A stretch of 64,000 nucleotides of DNA from Amycolatopsis roodepoortensis. GTDB taxonomy: Bacteria; Actinomycetota; Actinomycetes; Mycobacteriales; Pseudonocardiaceae. The stretch lies in the NCBI RefSeq assembly GCF_014873915.1, contig NZ_JADBEJ010000004.1, forward strand, positions 682,001-746,000, in the 5' to 3' direction. The position numbers and the translations under genes are program-made. Below the pieces are notes generated by a model. It was not told the origin of the DNA. It did not search any database and was given only the letters and a program-made list of their open reading frames with translations. How positions within the stretch are numbered: the first letter of the stretch is position 1; each line of letters opens with the position of its first letter. Below, piece by piece: positions 48,823 through 56,421 of the stretch.

Positions 48823-49740
48823 TCACCAGGAGAGTTCCCGGCAGCGTTGAGCGCATTGGGGCACTTCTATCTGCAGGGTCGCGTGCTCGATGGAGTAGCG
48901 GTTCGCCAGGAGGTTCTGCGCCTCGGTCAGCACCTCGGCCTGCTCCACGGTCGGCGCGATGGTGAGGTGCGCCGAAGCGACCTCCATCCCCGAGGTCAGC
49001 GTCCAGACGTGCAGGTCGTGGACGTCCTCGACGCCCTTCAGCCCGCCGAGTTCGGCCTGGATCCCGGCGACGTCGACGCCCTTCGGCGCGTGCTGGAACA
49101 GGATCCGCAGCGCGCGGCGAGCGAGGGCGTACGTGCGGGGCAGGACGAACAGGCCGATCGCGACACCGATGATCGGGTCGGCGTAGCGCCAGCCGGTCAG
49201 CAGCGTGATCGCGCCGCTCAGCAGCACACCCACGGAACCGATGAGGTCGGCGAGGACTTCGAGGTACGCGCCGCGGACGTTGATGCTCTCCTCGGCGCCC
49301 TTGCGCAGGATCATGAACGAGGCGATGTTCGCGACGAGGCCGGCGGCCGCCGCCAGCAGGACGGGCAGGCCGGGCACCGCGGGCGGGTCGCTGATCCGGC
49401 CGATGGCCTCGACCAGGACGTAACCCGCGACGCCGAACAGCAGGATGGCGTTGGCCAGGGCCGCGAGCACTTCGGCCCGGTAGAACCCGAACGTGCGGGT
49501 CAGCGTCGGGCCGCTGCGCCGGGCGAGCAGGATGGCCGCCAGCGCCATGCCGACACCGAGGACGTCGGTGAACATGTGCGCGGCGTCGGAGATCAGCGCG
49601 AGCGAGCCGGTGGCGAACCCGACGACGAACTCCATGACCATGAAGCCGGCGCCGATGACCAGCGCGATCGTCAGGCTCCTGAGGTAGCGGCCTGACGCGC
49701 TCGACGGCGAGGCCGTTCCATGCCCGTGCCCGTGACCCAT
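48823..49740 (-). CDS. Cation diffusion facilitator (Zn/Cd-type metal exporter)
   Basis: 305 residues. A His-rich start GHGHGHG and six TM helices are followed by a cytoplasmic domain with DVHDLHVWTLTSG. The first metal site is SDAAHMFTD (Asp52, His55, Asp59). In the second, the residue that is His in E. coli-type zinc exporters appears as Glu161 (YLEVLADLIGSVG, with Asp165), which may widen selectivity. It is a proton-coupled exporter of zinc or similar ions. A metal-regulator-like operator lies just upstream. Confidence 0.88.
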   Translation of the reverse strand: MGHGHGHGTASPSSASGRYLRSLTIALVIGAGFMVMEFVVGFATGSLALISDAAHMFTDVLGVGMALAAILLARRSGPTLTRTFGFYRAEVLAALANAILLFGVAGYVLVEAIGRISDPPAVPGLPVLLAAAAGLVANIASFMILRKGAEESINVRGAYLEVLADLIGSVGVLLSGAITLLTGWRYADPIIGVAIGLFVLPRTYALARRALRILFQHAPKGVDVAGIQAELGGLKGVEDVHDLHVWTLTSGMEVASAHLTIAPTVEQAEVLTEAQNLLANRYSIEHATLQIEVPQCAQRCRELSW

Positions 49741-49770
49741 TGCTCCGCCTCTCGTGAAGTCGACAGGCCG

Positions 49771-49801
49771 AATATATTGTCACATGCGCATATGTGCAAT
49801 A
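49771..49801. promoter_or_regulatory. AT-rich imperfect palindrome, ArsR/SmtB-like operator candidate
   Basis: An AT-rich run with TTGTCACATGCGCATATGTGC at its centre lies 31-61 bases before the CDF start. The ATGCGCAT and CATATG cores with flanking CACAT/ATGTG resemble operators of ArsR/SmtB metal sensors. No such regulator is encoded nearby. Confidence 0.45.
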
Positions 49802-49891
49802 CAGGTGAGCCTAAGTTCACCATGTCCTAAGCCACACAAGGAAGCCATCCCCCAGGAGGGCCTTCCCGAAACCTGGAATCGCCACGCACCG

Positions 49892-51016
49892 CTACCGAAG
49901 CGAGCGGAAGAACCCCCGCAGCTGGCCGACGAAGACGTCCGGCCGCTCGAAGGCGGCGAAGTGGCCGCCCGCGGAGAGCACCTCGTACCAGCGAAGATCG
50001 GTGTAACGCAGCTCCGCCCAGCGCCGCGACGGCCGGATGATCTCGCGCGGGAAGATCGAGATACCCGAAGGAACTTCAACGGCCGAGACGTCCCGCTCCT
50101 TGCCTTCCCAGTAGATCCGCGCCGACGAGGCCGCCGTCGCGGTGAACCAGTAGACGGAGATCGCGTCGAGCAACTGCCGCCACGACAGCGCGGTCTCCGG
50201 CGAGCCGTCGTTGTCGGTCCACTCCCAGAACTTCTCCGCGATCCACGCCGCCTGCGCGGCCGGCGAGTCGGTGAGCCCGTAACCGAGCGTCTGCGGCCGC
50301 GTGGCCTGCTGCTGCGCGTACGCCGACCCGACCGCACGGAACCGCGCGAGATCGTCGAGCGCCGACTTCTCCTCCGCCGTCGGCTCACCCAGCACGGCTT
50401 CGTCGTACGGGACGCCCGCCATGTTGACGTGGACACCGATCAGCCGCCCCGGCGCGATCTTGGCGAGCATGTTCGTCACCCCGGCGCCCCAGTCGCCGCC
50501 CTGAGCCGCGTAGCGCTCGTAGCCGAGCCGCCCCATCAGCTCGTCCCAGGCCCGGGCGATGCGCTTGACGTTCCATCCCGTCGCCGACGGCTTGTCGCTC
50601 CAGCCGAACCCCGGCAGCGACGGCGCCACGACGTGGAACGCGTCCGCCGGATCGCCTCCGTGCGCGGCGGGGTCGGTCAGCGGCCCTAGCACGTCGAGGA
50701 ACTCCACGACCGACCCTGGCCAGCCGTGCGTGAGCACGAGCGGCGTCGCGTCCGGCTCCGGCGAGCGAACGTGCAGGAAGTGGATCCCCAGACCGTCCAC
50801 AGTGGTCTTGAAACCCGGGAAAGCGTTGACACGCTCCGCCAAACCGAAGTCGTAGTCCTCCGCCCAGTAGCGGCAGAGCTCCCGCGCGAACTCCAGTGGA
50901 ACCCCCTGCTCCCAGCCGTCCACGGTGGCCGGCTCGGGCCAGCGCGTGGCGCGCAGCCGGGTGCGCAGGTCGGCGATGGCGGTTTCGGGGATCTGGACTT
51001 CGAACGGCTCGATCAT
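49892..51016 (-). CDS. Epoxide hydrolase (microsomal EH-like alpha/beta hydrolase)
   Basis: 374 residues. The N-terminal PFEVQIPETAIADLRTRLRATRWP is the EHN domain of this subfamily. HGWPGS (97-102) forms the oxyanion hole. Asp175 in GGDWG is the nucleophile and His352 in SAGGHFAAFE the general base. The lid Tyr pair is plausible but not assigned. It opens epoxides to diols and may act in detoxification. It lies alone between the CDF gene and tRNA-Arg. Confidence 0.85.
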   Translation of the reverse strand: MIEPFEVQIPETAIADLRTRLRATRWPEPATVDGWEQGVPLEFARELCRYWAEDYDFGLAERVNAFPGFKTTVDGLGIHFLHVRSPEPDATPLVLTHGWPGSVVEFLDVLGPLTDPAAHGGDPADAFHVVAPSLPGFGWSDKPSATGWNVKRIARAWDELMGRLGYERYAAQGGDWGAGVTNMLAKIAPGRLIGVHVNMAGVPYDEAVLGEPTAEEKSALDDLARFRAVGSAYAQQQATRPQTLGYGLTDSPAAQAAWIAEKFWEWTDNDGSPETALSWRQLLDAISVYWFTATAASSARIYWEGKERDVSAVEVPSGISIFPREIIRPSRRWAELRYTDLRWYEVLSAGGHFAAFERPDVFVGQLRGFFRSLR

Positions 51017-51182
51017 CGGGCCTCCCGGTTCGTCGATGACACCGAAGTTACGCCGCGCGGCCGGATGACCTGGTCAGAGCCGCGCAAGACACCCAGGTCG
51101 AGCACCACGACACCTAACGACCACCACTCGGGAGAGCCCGCGGAGACATGCGCTAAGCTTCCAACGTCGCCCAGGCGGCAAC

Positions 51183-51255
51183 GCCCTCGTAGCTCAGGGG
51201 ATAGAGCACTGCCCTCCGGAGGCAGGTGTCGCAGGTTCGAATCCTGCCGAGGGCA
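51183..51255 (+). tRNA. tRNA-Arg (anticodon CCG)
   Basis: 73 bases. Acceptor stem GCCCTCG/CGAGGGC, anticodon arm CTGCC-loop-GGCAG with anticodon CCG at 51216-51218, T arm GCAGG-TTCGAAT-CCTGC and discriminator A. It reads CGG codons. CCA is not encoded. It lies between ordinary genes and the NRPS side of the window and could serve as an integration site. Confidence 0.95.
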
Positions 51256-51344
51256 CACAGATAGGCCGTGCGGCTCAGTCGCACGTCGGCGAGCACGAAC
51301 TTCCAGATGCCGGCCAGGCGACGGAGCGGGTCGACGACCGTCCT

Positions 51345-52082
51345 TCACATCCGCGCTTTCAGTACATCGATCTCGCAGCCCGGCGCGGCCGGATCGAAAC
51401 CGTGCTCGATCAGCCAGCGAACCGCTCGCAGACTTCGCAACGACCACCACGCGTGGATGACGTCCAGGTCCACGTCGGTGCCGTAGCCCGACAAGACGTC
51501 TTCGAGACGCTCCTCGTGTCCGAGGGTCAAGGTGGCGAGATCGAAAAGGGCGTCGCCCCGCGCCGCCTCGGACCAGTCGATCACGCCGGTGATCTCGTCG
51601 CCGTCGGCGAAGACGTGGGCGATCTGCAGGTCGCCGTGCGTGAACACCGGTGTCCACGGCCGAATCGCGGCTTCGGCGATCTGGCGATTGCGCTCGACCA
51701 GCTTCGGGGGCAGGACCTTTTGCGCGATGAGCCATTCGCATTCGTCGTCGAGGTGGGCCTCGACCTCACCGGGGTCCCGGCCCGGCCACGGTGGCAGCGG
51801 CGCGTCGTGCAGTGTTCGCAGGACGGCGCCCGCCGCGGCCCATGCCTCCGGCGACGCGGTCGAGGGGCGGCCGAGGCGGCCGAGCGCCGCGCCCGGCAGG
51901 GCGGCGAGCGCGAGCACGGGCGGCTTTCGCCACAGGACCTCCGGGGTCGGGACCGGCGCCATCGCCATCGCCGCCACTTCCACGTCGGTGCGGGTTTGAT
52001 CGGCGTCGATCTTCAGGAACACGTCACCGGCACGCACGGTCGCGCAATCATGGTGCGCGACGACCACCTGGACCTCTTCCAC
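51345..52082 (-). CDS. Aminoglycoside phosphotransferase-family kinase
   Basis: 245 residues if started at GTG 52082. VFLKID (Lys24) is the ATP-binding Lys, HGDLQIAHVF (149-158) the catalytic loop and GVIDWSEA with Asp169 the metal site. Upstream codons in the same frame reach 52373 but read as non-coding (Ser/Arg-rich, no motif). The true start is uncertain and the N-terminal lobe may be shortened. The substrate could be an antibiotic or a small alcohol; it is not possible to say. It diverges from the NRPS regulator, so a resistance role for the cluster is conceivable but unsupported. Confidence 0.65.
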   Translation of the reverse strand: MEEVQVVVAHHDCATVRAGDVFLKIDADQTRTDVEVAAMAMAPVPTPEVLWRKPPVLALAALPGAALGRLGRPSTASPEAWAAAGAVLRTLHDAPLPPWPGRDPGEVEAHLDDECEWLIAQKVLPPKLVERNRQIAEAAIRPWTPVFTHGDLQIAHVFADGDEITGVIDWSEAARGDALFDLATLTLGHEERLEDVLSGYGTDVDLDVIHAWWSLRSLRAVRWLIEHGFDPAAPGCEIDVLKARM

Positions 52083-52433
52083 AGCGATCAGTGCCGCCGC
52101 GGACGACGAGTGGCGGAAATCATCCGGCGACCCGAAAGAACAATCGCGCCGTATTCGTCTCCGGAATTCACCAGGACGTATTTCACCGAGCGGTTTATGG
52201 GCTTCCCTCCGTAGACGGGCCGAGTCCAGGTTGCGTGGTTTCCCCGCTCCCGTCAAGCGATTTGCATCCGTTCGGTCACCTGACGACGGACAGTAGCCGA
52301 AAACACGAGACACGGTCGAACACCCTGGCGACGCCCGGACCGCCGATTGCGACTCACGGACCTTGACATCCACTCACCCCCGCTCGAACATTGAAAAGGT
52401 TTGATATTCACCAAGTGCTCTGGGGGCTGGACG
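52083..52433. promoter_or_regulatory. Divergent intergenic region with candidate regulator promoter
   Basis: 351 bases between the kinase and the regulator. On the plus strand, TTGACA (52363-52368) with an AACATT-like -10 (52387-52392, 18-base spacer) would start transcription near 52399 and give a leader of about 35 bases. The AT-rich patch 52390-52440 stands out. No further gene is seen. Confidence 0.45.
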
Positions 52434-53432
52434 ATGTTAAACTGGCATAAAACTGCGGAGGGCGCGCAGATCCCCGCGGCCAGAAGGGAAGACGAGTGGG
52501 TCGCGGTTGGCTCCGACCCGCCGCTCGGCGAGGTCGTCGAGGTCCCGCTCGACGAGTTGTCGGTGCAAGACTCCCCACGGGCGGCGGGCGTGGATCCCGC
52601 GTACGCACAGGTGCTCGCGGAGACGGACGCCCCGCTTCCGCCGATTCTCGTCCACCGTCCCACGATGCGGGTGATCGACGGAACGCATCGGCTTCAGGCG
52701 GCGAAGCTGAAGAACGCCACCGCGATCGACGTCCAGTTCTTCGACGGGGACGAGCAGGCGGCCTTCATCCTCGCGGTGAAGACGAACATCGCGCACGGCC
52801 TGCCGCTTTCCCTCGCCGACCGCAAGGCCGCCGCCTGCCGGATCCTCGGCACCCGGCCCCACTGGTCCGACCGGGCGATCGCGGCGGTCACCGGCCTTTC
52901 GCACAAGACGGTCGGCAAGTTGCGCCGGCGTTCGAGTGGGGAAGTTCCCCAGCCGAACGCCCACGTCGGCCGCGACGGCCGTGTCCGCGCGCTCGATCCG
53001 GCGCAGGGCCGCCGTCGTGCCCATGAGCTGATCACGGGCAATCCCTCCGCTTCGATCCGTGAAATCGCGCGTGGCGCGGGTGTTTCCCTCGCGACCGCGC
53101 ACGACGTACGGCATCGGCACCTGCAGGGCGAGAAGAGTCCGGGACGCGTCGCAGCCAGGCCGCGCACCCGCCCGGCCGAAGGCGGCGAACAGACGGGAAC
53201 GGACACCCAGGCGGCCGTGGAACGGCTCCGCTCGGACCCCACCATCCGGTACACCGAGTCCGGCCGCACCCTGGTCCGCTTGCTGGACGGGCATCTGAAC
53301 GACCGGGACGAATGGGACCAGGTCGCCAGGAACATCCCCGAACACCGGCTGGAATTGATCTCCGAACTCGCCAGGGCGCGAGCGGAGGATTGGCGGCAGT
53401 TCGCGGAACTGCTGAAGAAGCGCAAGCGCTGA
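52434..53432 (+). CDS. StrR-like ParB/Srx-domain pathway regulator
   Basis: 332 residues from ATG 52434. The N-terminal ParB-like domain (about 35-125) has VEVPLDELSVQDSPRAAGVDP, PPILVHRPTMRVIDGTHRLQAAKL and ILAVKTNIAHGLPLSLADRKAAA, as in StrR, NovG and Bbr-type activators of antibiotic clusters. A HTH follows (WSDRAIAAVTGLSHKTVGKLRR), and a second HTH-like segment (SIREIARGAGVSLATAHDV). The second codon is TTA (52437-52439), which makes expression dependent on the rare leucyl-tRNA BldA. It precedes the NRPS operon in the same orientation and probably activates it. An upstream TTG at 52401 has no better site. Confidence 0.8.
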   Translation: MLNWHKTAEGAQIPAARREDEWVAVGSDPPLGEVVEVPLDELSVQDSPRAAGVDPAYAQVLAETDAPLPPILVHRPTMRVIDGTHRLQAAKLKNATAIDVQFFDGDEQAAFILAVKTNIAHGLPLSLADRKAAACRILGTRPHWSDRAIAAVTGLSHKTVGKLRRRSSGEVPQPNAHVGRDGRVRALDPAQGRRRAHELITGNPSASIREIARGAGVSLATAHDVRHRHLQGEKSPGRVAARPRTRPAEGGEQTGTDTQAAVERLRSDPTIRYTESGRTLVRLLDGHLNDRDEWDQVARNIPEHRLELISELARARAEDWRQFAELLKKRKR

Positions 53433-53443
53433 CCTGACGACGG

Positions 53444-53482
53444 AGGGGGCTTTCCACGCACGCGACGCGCGGAAAGCCCCCT
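53444..53482 (+). terminator. Hairpin after the regulator gene
   Basis: AGGGGGCTTTCC (53444-53455) pairs with GGAAAGCCCCCT (53471-53482), with a further GCG/CGC pairing inside. It begins eleven bases after the stop, so the operon that follows probably has its own promoter. Confidence 0.65.
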
Positions 53483-53584
53483 TCGCGGCGTTCCACGGTG
53501 ATCTTTCCTCACCTAACCGCGAAATAATCGACGAAGACCCGCGTCCCGGACTGTTGCGGATCGCGGAGGATTCGGGCGACAATG

Positions 53585-53719
53585 GTGTCGAATCGCAAGT
53601 CCGGACGCGAAATCCGGGCGCACTGGGAGGCGCGACGGCGAGCACACCGGGGTGACTTCCGCCGTCGTGATCATCGAATTTTCCGCCGTTTCGCATGCGG
53701 CGACATCACCATTCGACAC
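53585..53719. promoter_or_regulatory. Inverted GTGTCGAAT half-sites before the NRPS operon
   Basis: GTGTCGAAT (53585-53593) and its exact complement ATTCGACAC (53711-53719) lie in the 280-base gap between the hairpin and the carrier-protein gene. They contain GTCGAA, the half-site of the StrR operator as I recall it, though the 117-base spacing is not the usual 11. The rest of the gap shows no gene. Confidence 0.35.
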
Positions 53720-53763
53720 TCATCCATTCACGCGCTTGTGCGCGGAATCAGCAAAGGGGCCAC

Positions 53764-54027
53764 ATGAACGCGGAAGACGCGCGGGCGGAATTGCGTCAGC
53801 AGATTTTCTCCCTGCTGACCGAGGTCGCGGGCGGTGTGCTGGAGAACCAGACCATCGAAGCGGACACGGAGTTCCCCGAGACGGGTATGAGCTCCATCGA
53901 GTACCTGGCGCTCATCGAGAAGATCGAGACGAAGCTCGACGTGTTCATCGACCTCGAAGAGAACGAGGATCTGACCACTGTGGACAAGTTCTGCGACTAC
54001 CTGCTCGAACAGGTGCCGTCCGCCTGA
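53764..54027 (+). CDS. Discrete acyl/peptidyl carrier protein
   Basis: 87-residue acidic four-helix carrier. The phosphopantetheine Ser is Ser44 in ETGMSSIEYL (the usual DSL reads SSI). ATG 53764 follows AAAGGGG; an upstream frame to 53695 is not carrier-like. It opens the cluster operon and is the most likely substrate holder for the stand-alone A protein at 56414, which has no carrier of its own. The P450 or LLM enzyme might act on the amino acid while it is bound here. Confidence 0.85.
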   Translation: MNAEDARAELRQQIFSLLTEVAGGVLENQTIEADTEFPETGMSSIEYLALIEKIETKLDVFIDLEENEDLTTVDKFCDYLLEQVPSA

Positions 54028-54064
54028 AGCGGCAAGATCGCCCACCTCCAGACAAAGGATCGAA

Positions 54065-55213
54065 ATGAACGCAAAGGCATTCGGCTGTTTCCTGCCTCCC
54101 TTTCACGACCCTTCGGTCAGCCCGCACGCGTCGCTGAAGCGCGACATCGAACTGTGCGCTCTCGTCGACGACCTGGGTTTCGACGAGATCTGGCTCGGTG
54201 AGCACCATTCCAGCGGCTGGAGCACGCTCAGTTCACCGGAAATGCTGATGGCGGCGCTGGCCCGCGAAACGCGCCGGATCCGGTTCGCCACGGGAGTGAT
54301 CCCGCTGCCCTACCACCACCCTTTGCATGTCGCGGAACGGATCACACTGCTCGATCACCTCACCGCCGGCCGGGCGATCCTGGGTGTCGGCACGGGAACC
54401 TACGTCCACGACATGGAAATGATCGGGGTGGACCCGGCGTCGGTTCGCGACCATTTCCGTGCGGCGTTGGGGACCGTGCAAGCTCTTCTCAACGGCGAGA
54501 CGGTCAACACCACGACGCCGTGGTTCACGGTGAAGAAAGCCGTGCTCCAGCTCCAGCCGCTGAGGGGTCCCGGCACCATCGAGACCGTCGTCGCGTCCTC
54601 GCTGAGCCCGGCCGGAATCGAGCTCCTGATCGACACGGCGACGACCCCGACCGTCCACGTGGCACCGCCGTGGGGCGCCATCCGGCCCGGCATGGACCCG
54701 GACCCGGTCGGCGCGCTGATCGAGCGCATCGACGCCTACCGAAACAAATCCGCGGGCGGGACACGGATCCGGTGCAACGTCTTCGTCCACATCGCGGACT
54801 CTCCCGCCGAAGGTGTCGAAGAACTGCTGGAAGGCTTTTCCGCGCTCCGCCGCGGCCTGTACCGGGGCACGCTGGGCATGCCCATCCCGGATTCGCCGGT
54901 CGCGCACCGCAAGACGTTGCAGAATCTCGTCGACACGGGCGGGTTCATCGTCGGCGACGCCGCGACCTGCGCCGCCAGGATCCGTGATCTGGTGGACCGG
55001 ATCTGCGACCCGGTGTCGCTGAACTTCTTCGTGCCAAGGTGGATTTCGCACCGCGCGACCCTCGACCAGCTGACCGCGCTCGCGCACGAGGTCGTGCCCG
55101 CCCTCGTCGGCGGCTACGACGGCACGACCGAATCGCTCCGGCTCACGTCGGAAGAGGCCGCCCGCCAGCTGAAGTCCCGGACCGAGCTGGTCGGCAACGG
55201 AGGTGACAAATGA
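54065..55213 (+). CDS. LLM-class flavin-dependent monooxygenase
   Basis: 382 residues, luciferase-like TIM barrel. DEIWLGEHHSSGWSTLSSPEMLMAALA, IRFATGVIPLPYHHPLHVAERITLLDHLTAGRAILGVGTG and the late FIVGDAATCAARI are conserved blocks of LimB-type monooxygenases. It uses FMNH2 supplied by a separate reductase, none of which is seen nearby. In the cluster it could hydroxylate or N-oxidise a carrier-bound or released intermediate. It is 37 bases after the carrier gene and ends in a four-base overlap with the P450. Confidence 0.83.
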   Translation: MNAKAFGCFLPPFHDPSVSPHASLKRDIELCALVDDLGFDEIWLGEHHSSGWSTLSSPEMLMAALARETRRIRFATGVIPLPYHHPLHVAERITLLDHLTAGRAILGVGTGTYVHDMEMIGVDPASVRDHFRAALGTVQALLNGETVNTTTPWFTVKKAVLQLQPLRGPGTIETVVASSLSPAGIELLIDTATTPTVHVAPPWGAIRPGMDPDPVGALIERIDAYRNKSAGGTRIRCNVFVHIADSPAEGVEELLEGFSALRRGLYRGTLGMPIPDSPVAHRKTLQNLVDTGGFIVGDAATCAARIRDLVDRICDPVSLNFFVPRWISHRATLDQLTALAHEVVPALVGGYDGTTESLRLTSEEAARQLKSRTELVGNGGDK

Positions 55214-56421
55214 GCACCGCCCCGGTGAAACTGGACTTCAGCTCCGACGAATTCCTCGCCGACCCCTGGCCCATCTACAAAGAGCTCCGGCGGTCGGATC
55301 CGGTGCACTGGTCGGCGGCGTTCAACGCCTTCCTGGTCACCAGGTTCGAGGACGTCCAGGCCCTGCTGGCCGACCGCGAAGTCGGCAGCGGGTTCCCGAT
55401 GCGCAGCAGCCGCCGCCTGTTCGGCCGGACGCTGCTGGACACCGACGGGCCCCGCCACCGCGATCTGCGGAAGCTGTTCATGCCGCTGTTCGCGGGCGCG
55501 TCGGTGAAACGGCTGCGCACGGAGATCCTCATCCCCGCGGTGGACCAGGTCCTCGACTCGATCGAGGCCGAAATGGGCGCCGGGGACGAGGTCGACGTCG
55601 AGTTCATGGAGCGGGTCGCGGTGGGGGTGCCCTACGCGATGGTCACCCGGTTGTTCGGGTTGCCGCCGGAGGACGCGGCCTGGCTGCGTCCCCGGGTGCT
55701 GCCGCTGGCGGGTGCGATCGAGTTCCCGGCGACCTCGCTGGATTCGGCGCTCGCGGCCAAGGCGGAGCTGATCGACTACCTGAAGGGCAAACTCGCCGAC
55801 CGCCGTGAAGGCGGCCGGATGCCGTTCCTCGATCTCGTGTTCCCGCCGGGTGAACCGCTCGACGAATCCATGCTGGGCACCGCCACGCTCTTCCTGCTCG
55901 CCGGCACCGAGACGAGCGTCGCGACCATCGGCAAGATCATGTACGCCGTACTCGCGCACAATGTCGACCTGTCGGCCCTGGCCGATCAGGAGTACCGGAC
56001 CCAGGTGGTGCGCGAGACGCTGCGGTGGGAACCGCCGAGCCACACCATCCTCCGATACGCGACCAGGGACCTGAACCTGCACGGGGTGGACGTCCCGCGC
56101 CGGTCCGCGCTCCTGCTGTCGCTGGGCAGCGCCAGCCGTGACGAGAACGCGTTCGAGGACCCGGACTCCTGGCGCCCCGAGCGGACCGACCAGCGGCTGC
56201 TGGCGTTCTCGTCGGGCCCGCACACCTGCCTGGGCATCCAGCTGGCGCTGGCGGAGTTCGACACGCTGTTCGAGCGGTTGTCCCACCGGTTCGGCGGCGT
56301 CCGGCTCAGCGGCTCGCTCGACGGCGTCCGGCCGGGGTTCTGGCGGCTGCGGGAACGCGGCCACATCTTCCGGCGGCCCGATCACCTCCATGTCCGGCTG
56401 GAGCGCGAACGCGATGCCTGA
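55210..56421 (+). CDS. Cytochrome P450
   Basis: 403 residues. The I-helix has LFLLAGTETSVATIG, the K-helix ETLRWEPP, and the heme loop FSSGPHTCLGIQLA with Cys340 as thiolate ligand. There is no TM anchor, so it is a soluble class I enzyme needing ferredoxin and reductase from elsewhere. The acid-alcohol pair is Glu-Thr in GTETS. With a discrete A protein and carrier next to it, beta-hydroxylation of a tethered amino acid is the known precedent (NovI type). N-oxidation after release is another option. ATGA overlap with the LLM gene. Confidence 0.93.
   Translation: MSTAPVKLDFSSDEFLADPWPIYKELRRSDPVHWSAAFNAFLVTRFEDVQALLADREVGSGFPMRSSRRLFGRTLLDTDGPRHRDLRKLFMPLFAGASVKRLRTEILIPAVDQVLDSIEAEMGAGDEVDVEFMERVAVGVPYAMVTRLFGLPPEDAAWLRPRVLPLAGAIEFPATSLDSALAAKAELIDYLKGKLADRREGGRMPFLDLVFPPGEPLDESMLGTATLFLLAGTETSVATIGKIMYAVLAHNVDLSALADQEYRTQVVRETLRWEPPSHTILRYATRDLNLHGVDVPRRSALLLSLGSASRDENAFEDPDSWRPERTDQRLLAFSSGPHTCLGIQLALAEFDTLFERLSHRFGGVRLSGSLDGVRPGFWRLRERGHIFRRPDHLHVRLERERDA

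Noticed and set aside
51345..52082. Self-resistance gene of the NRPS cluster
   Set aside because: The kinase family is broad, it is read in the opposite direction, and nothing ties its substrate to the cluster product.
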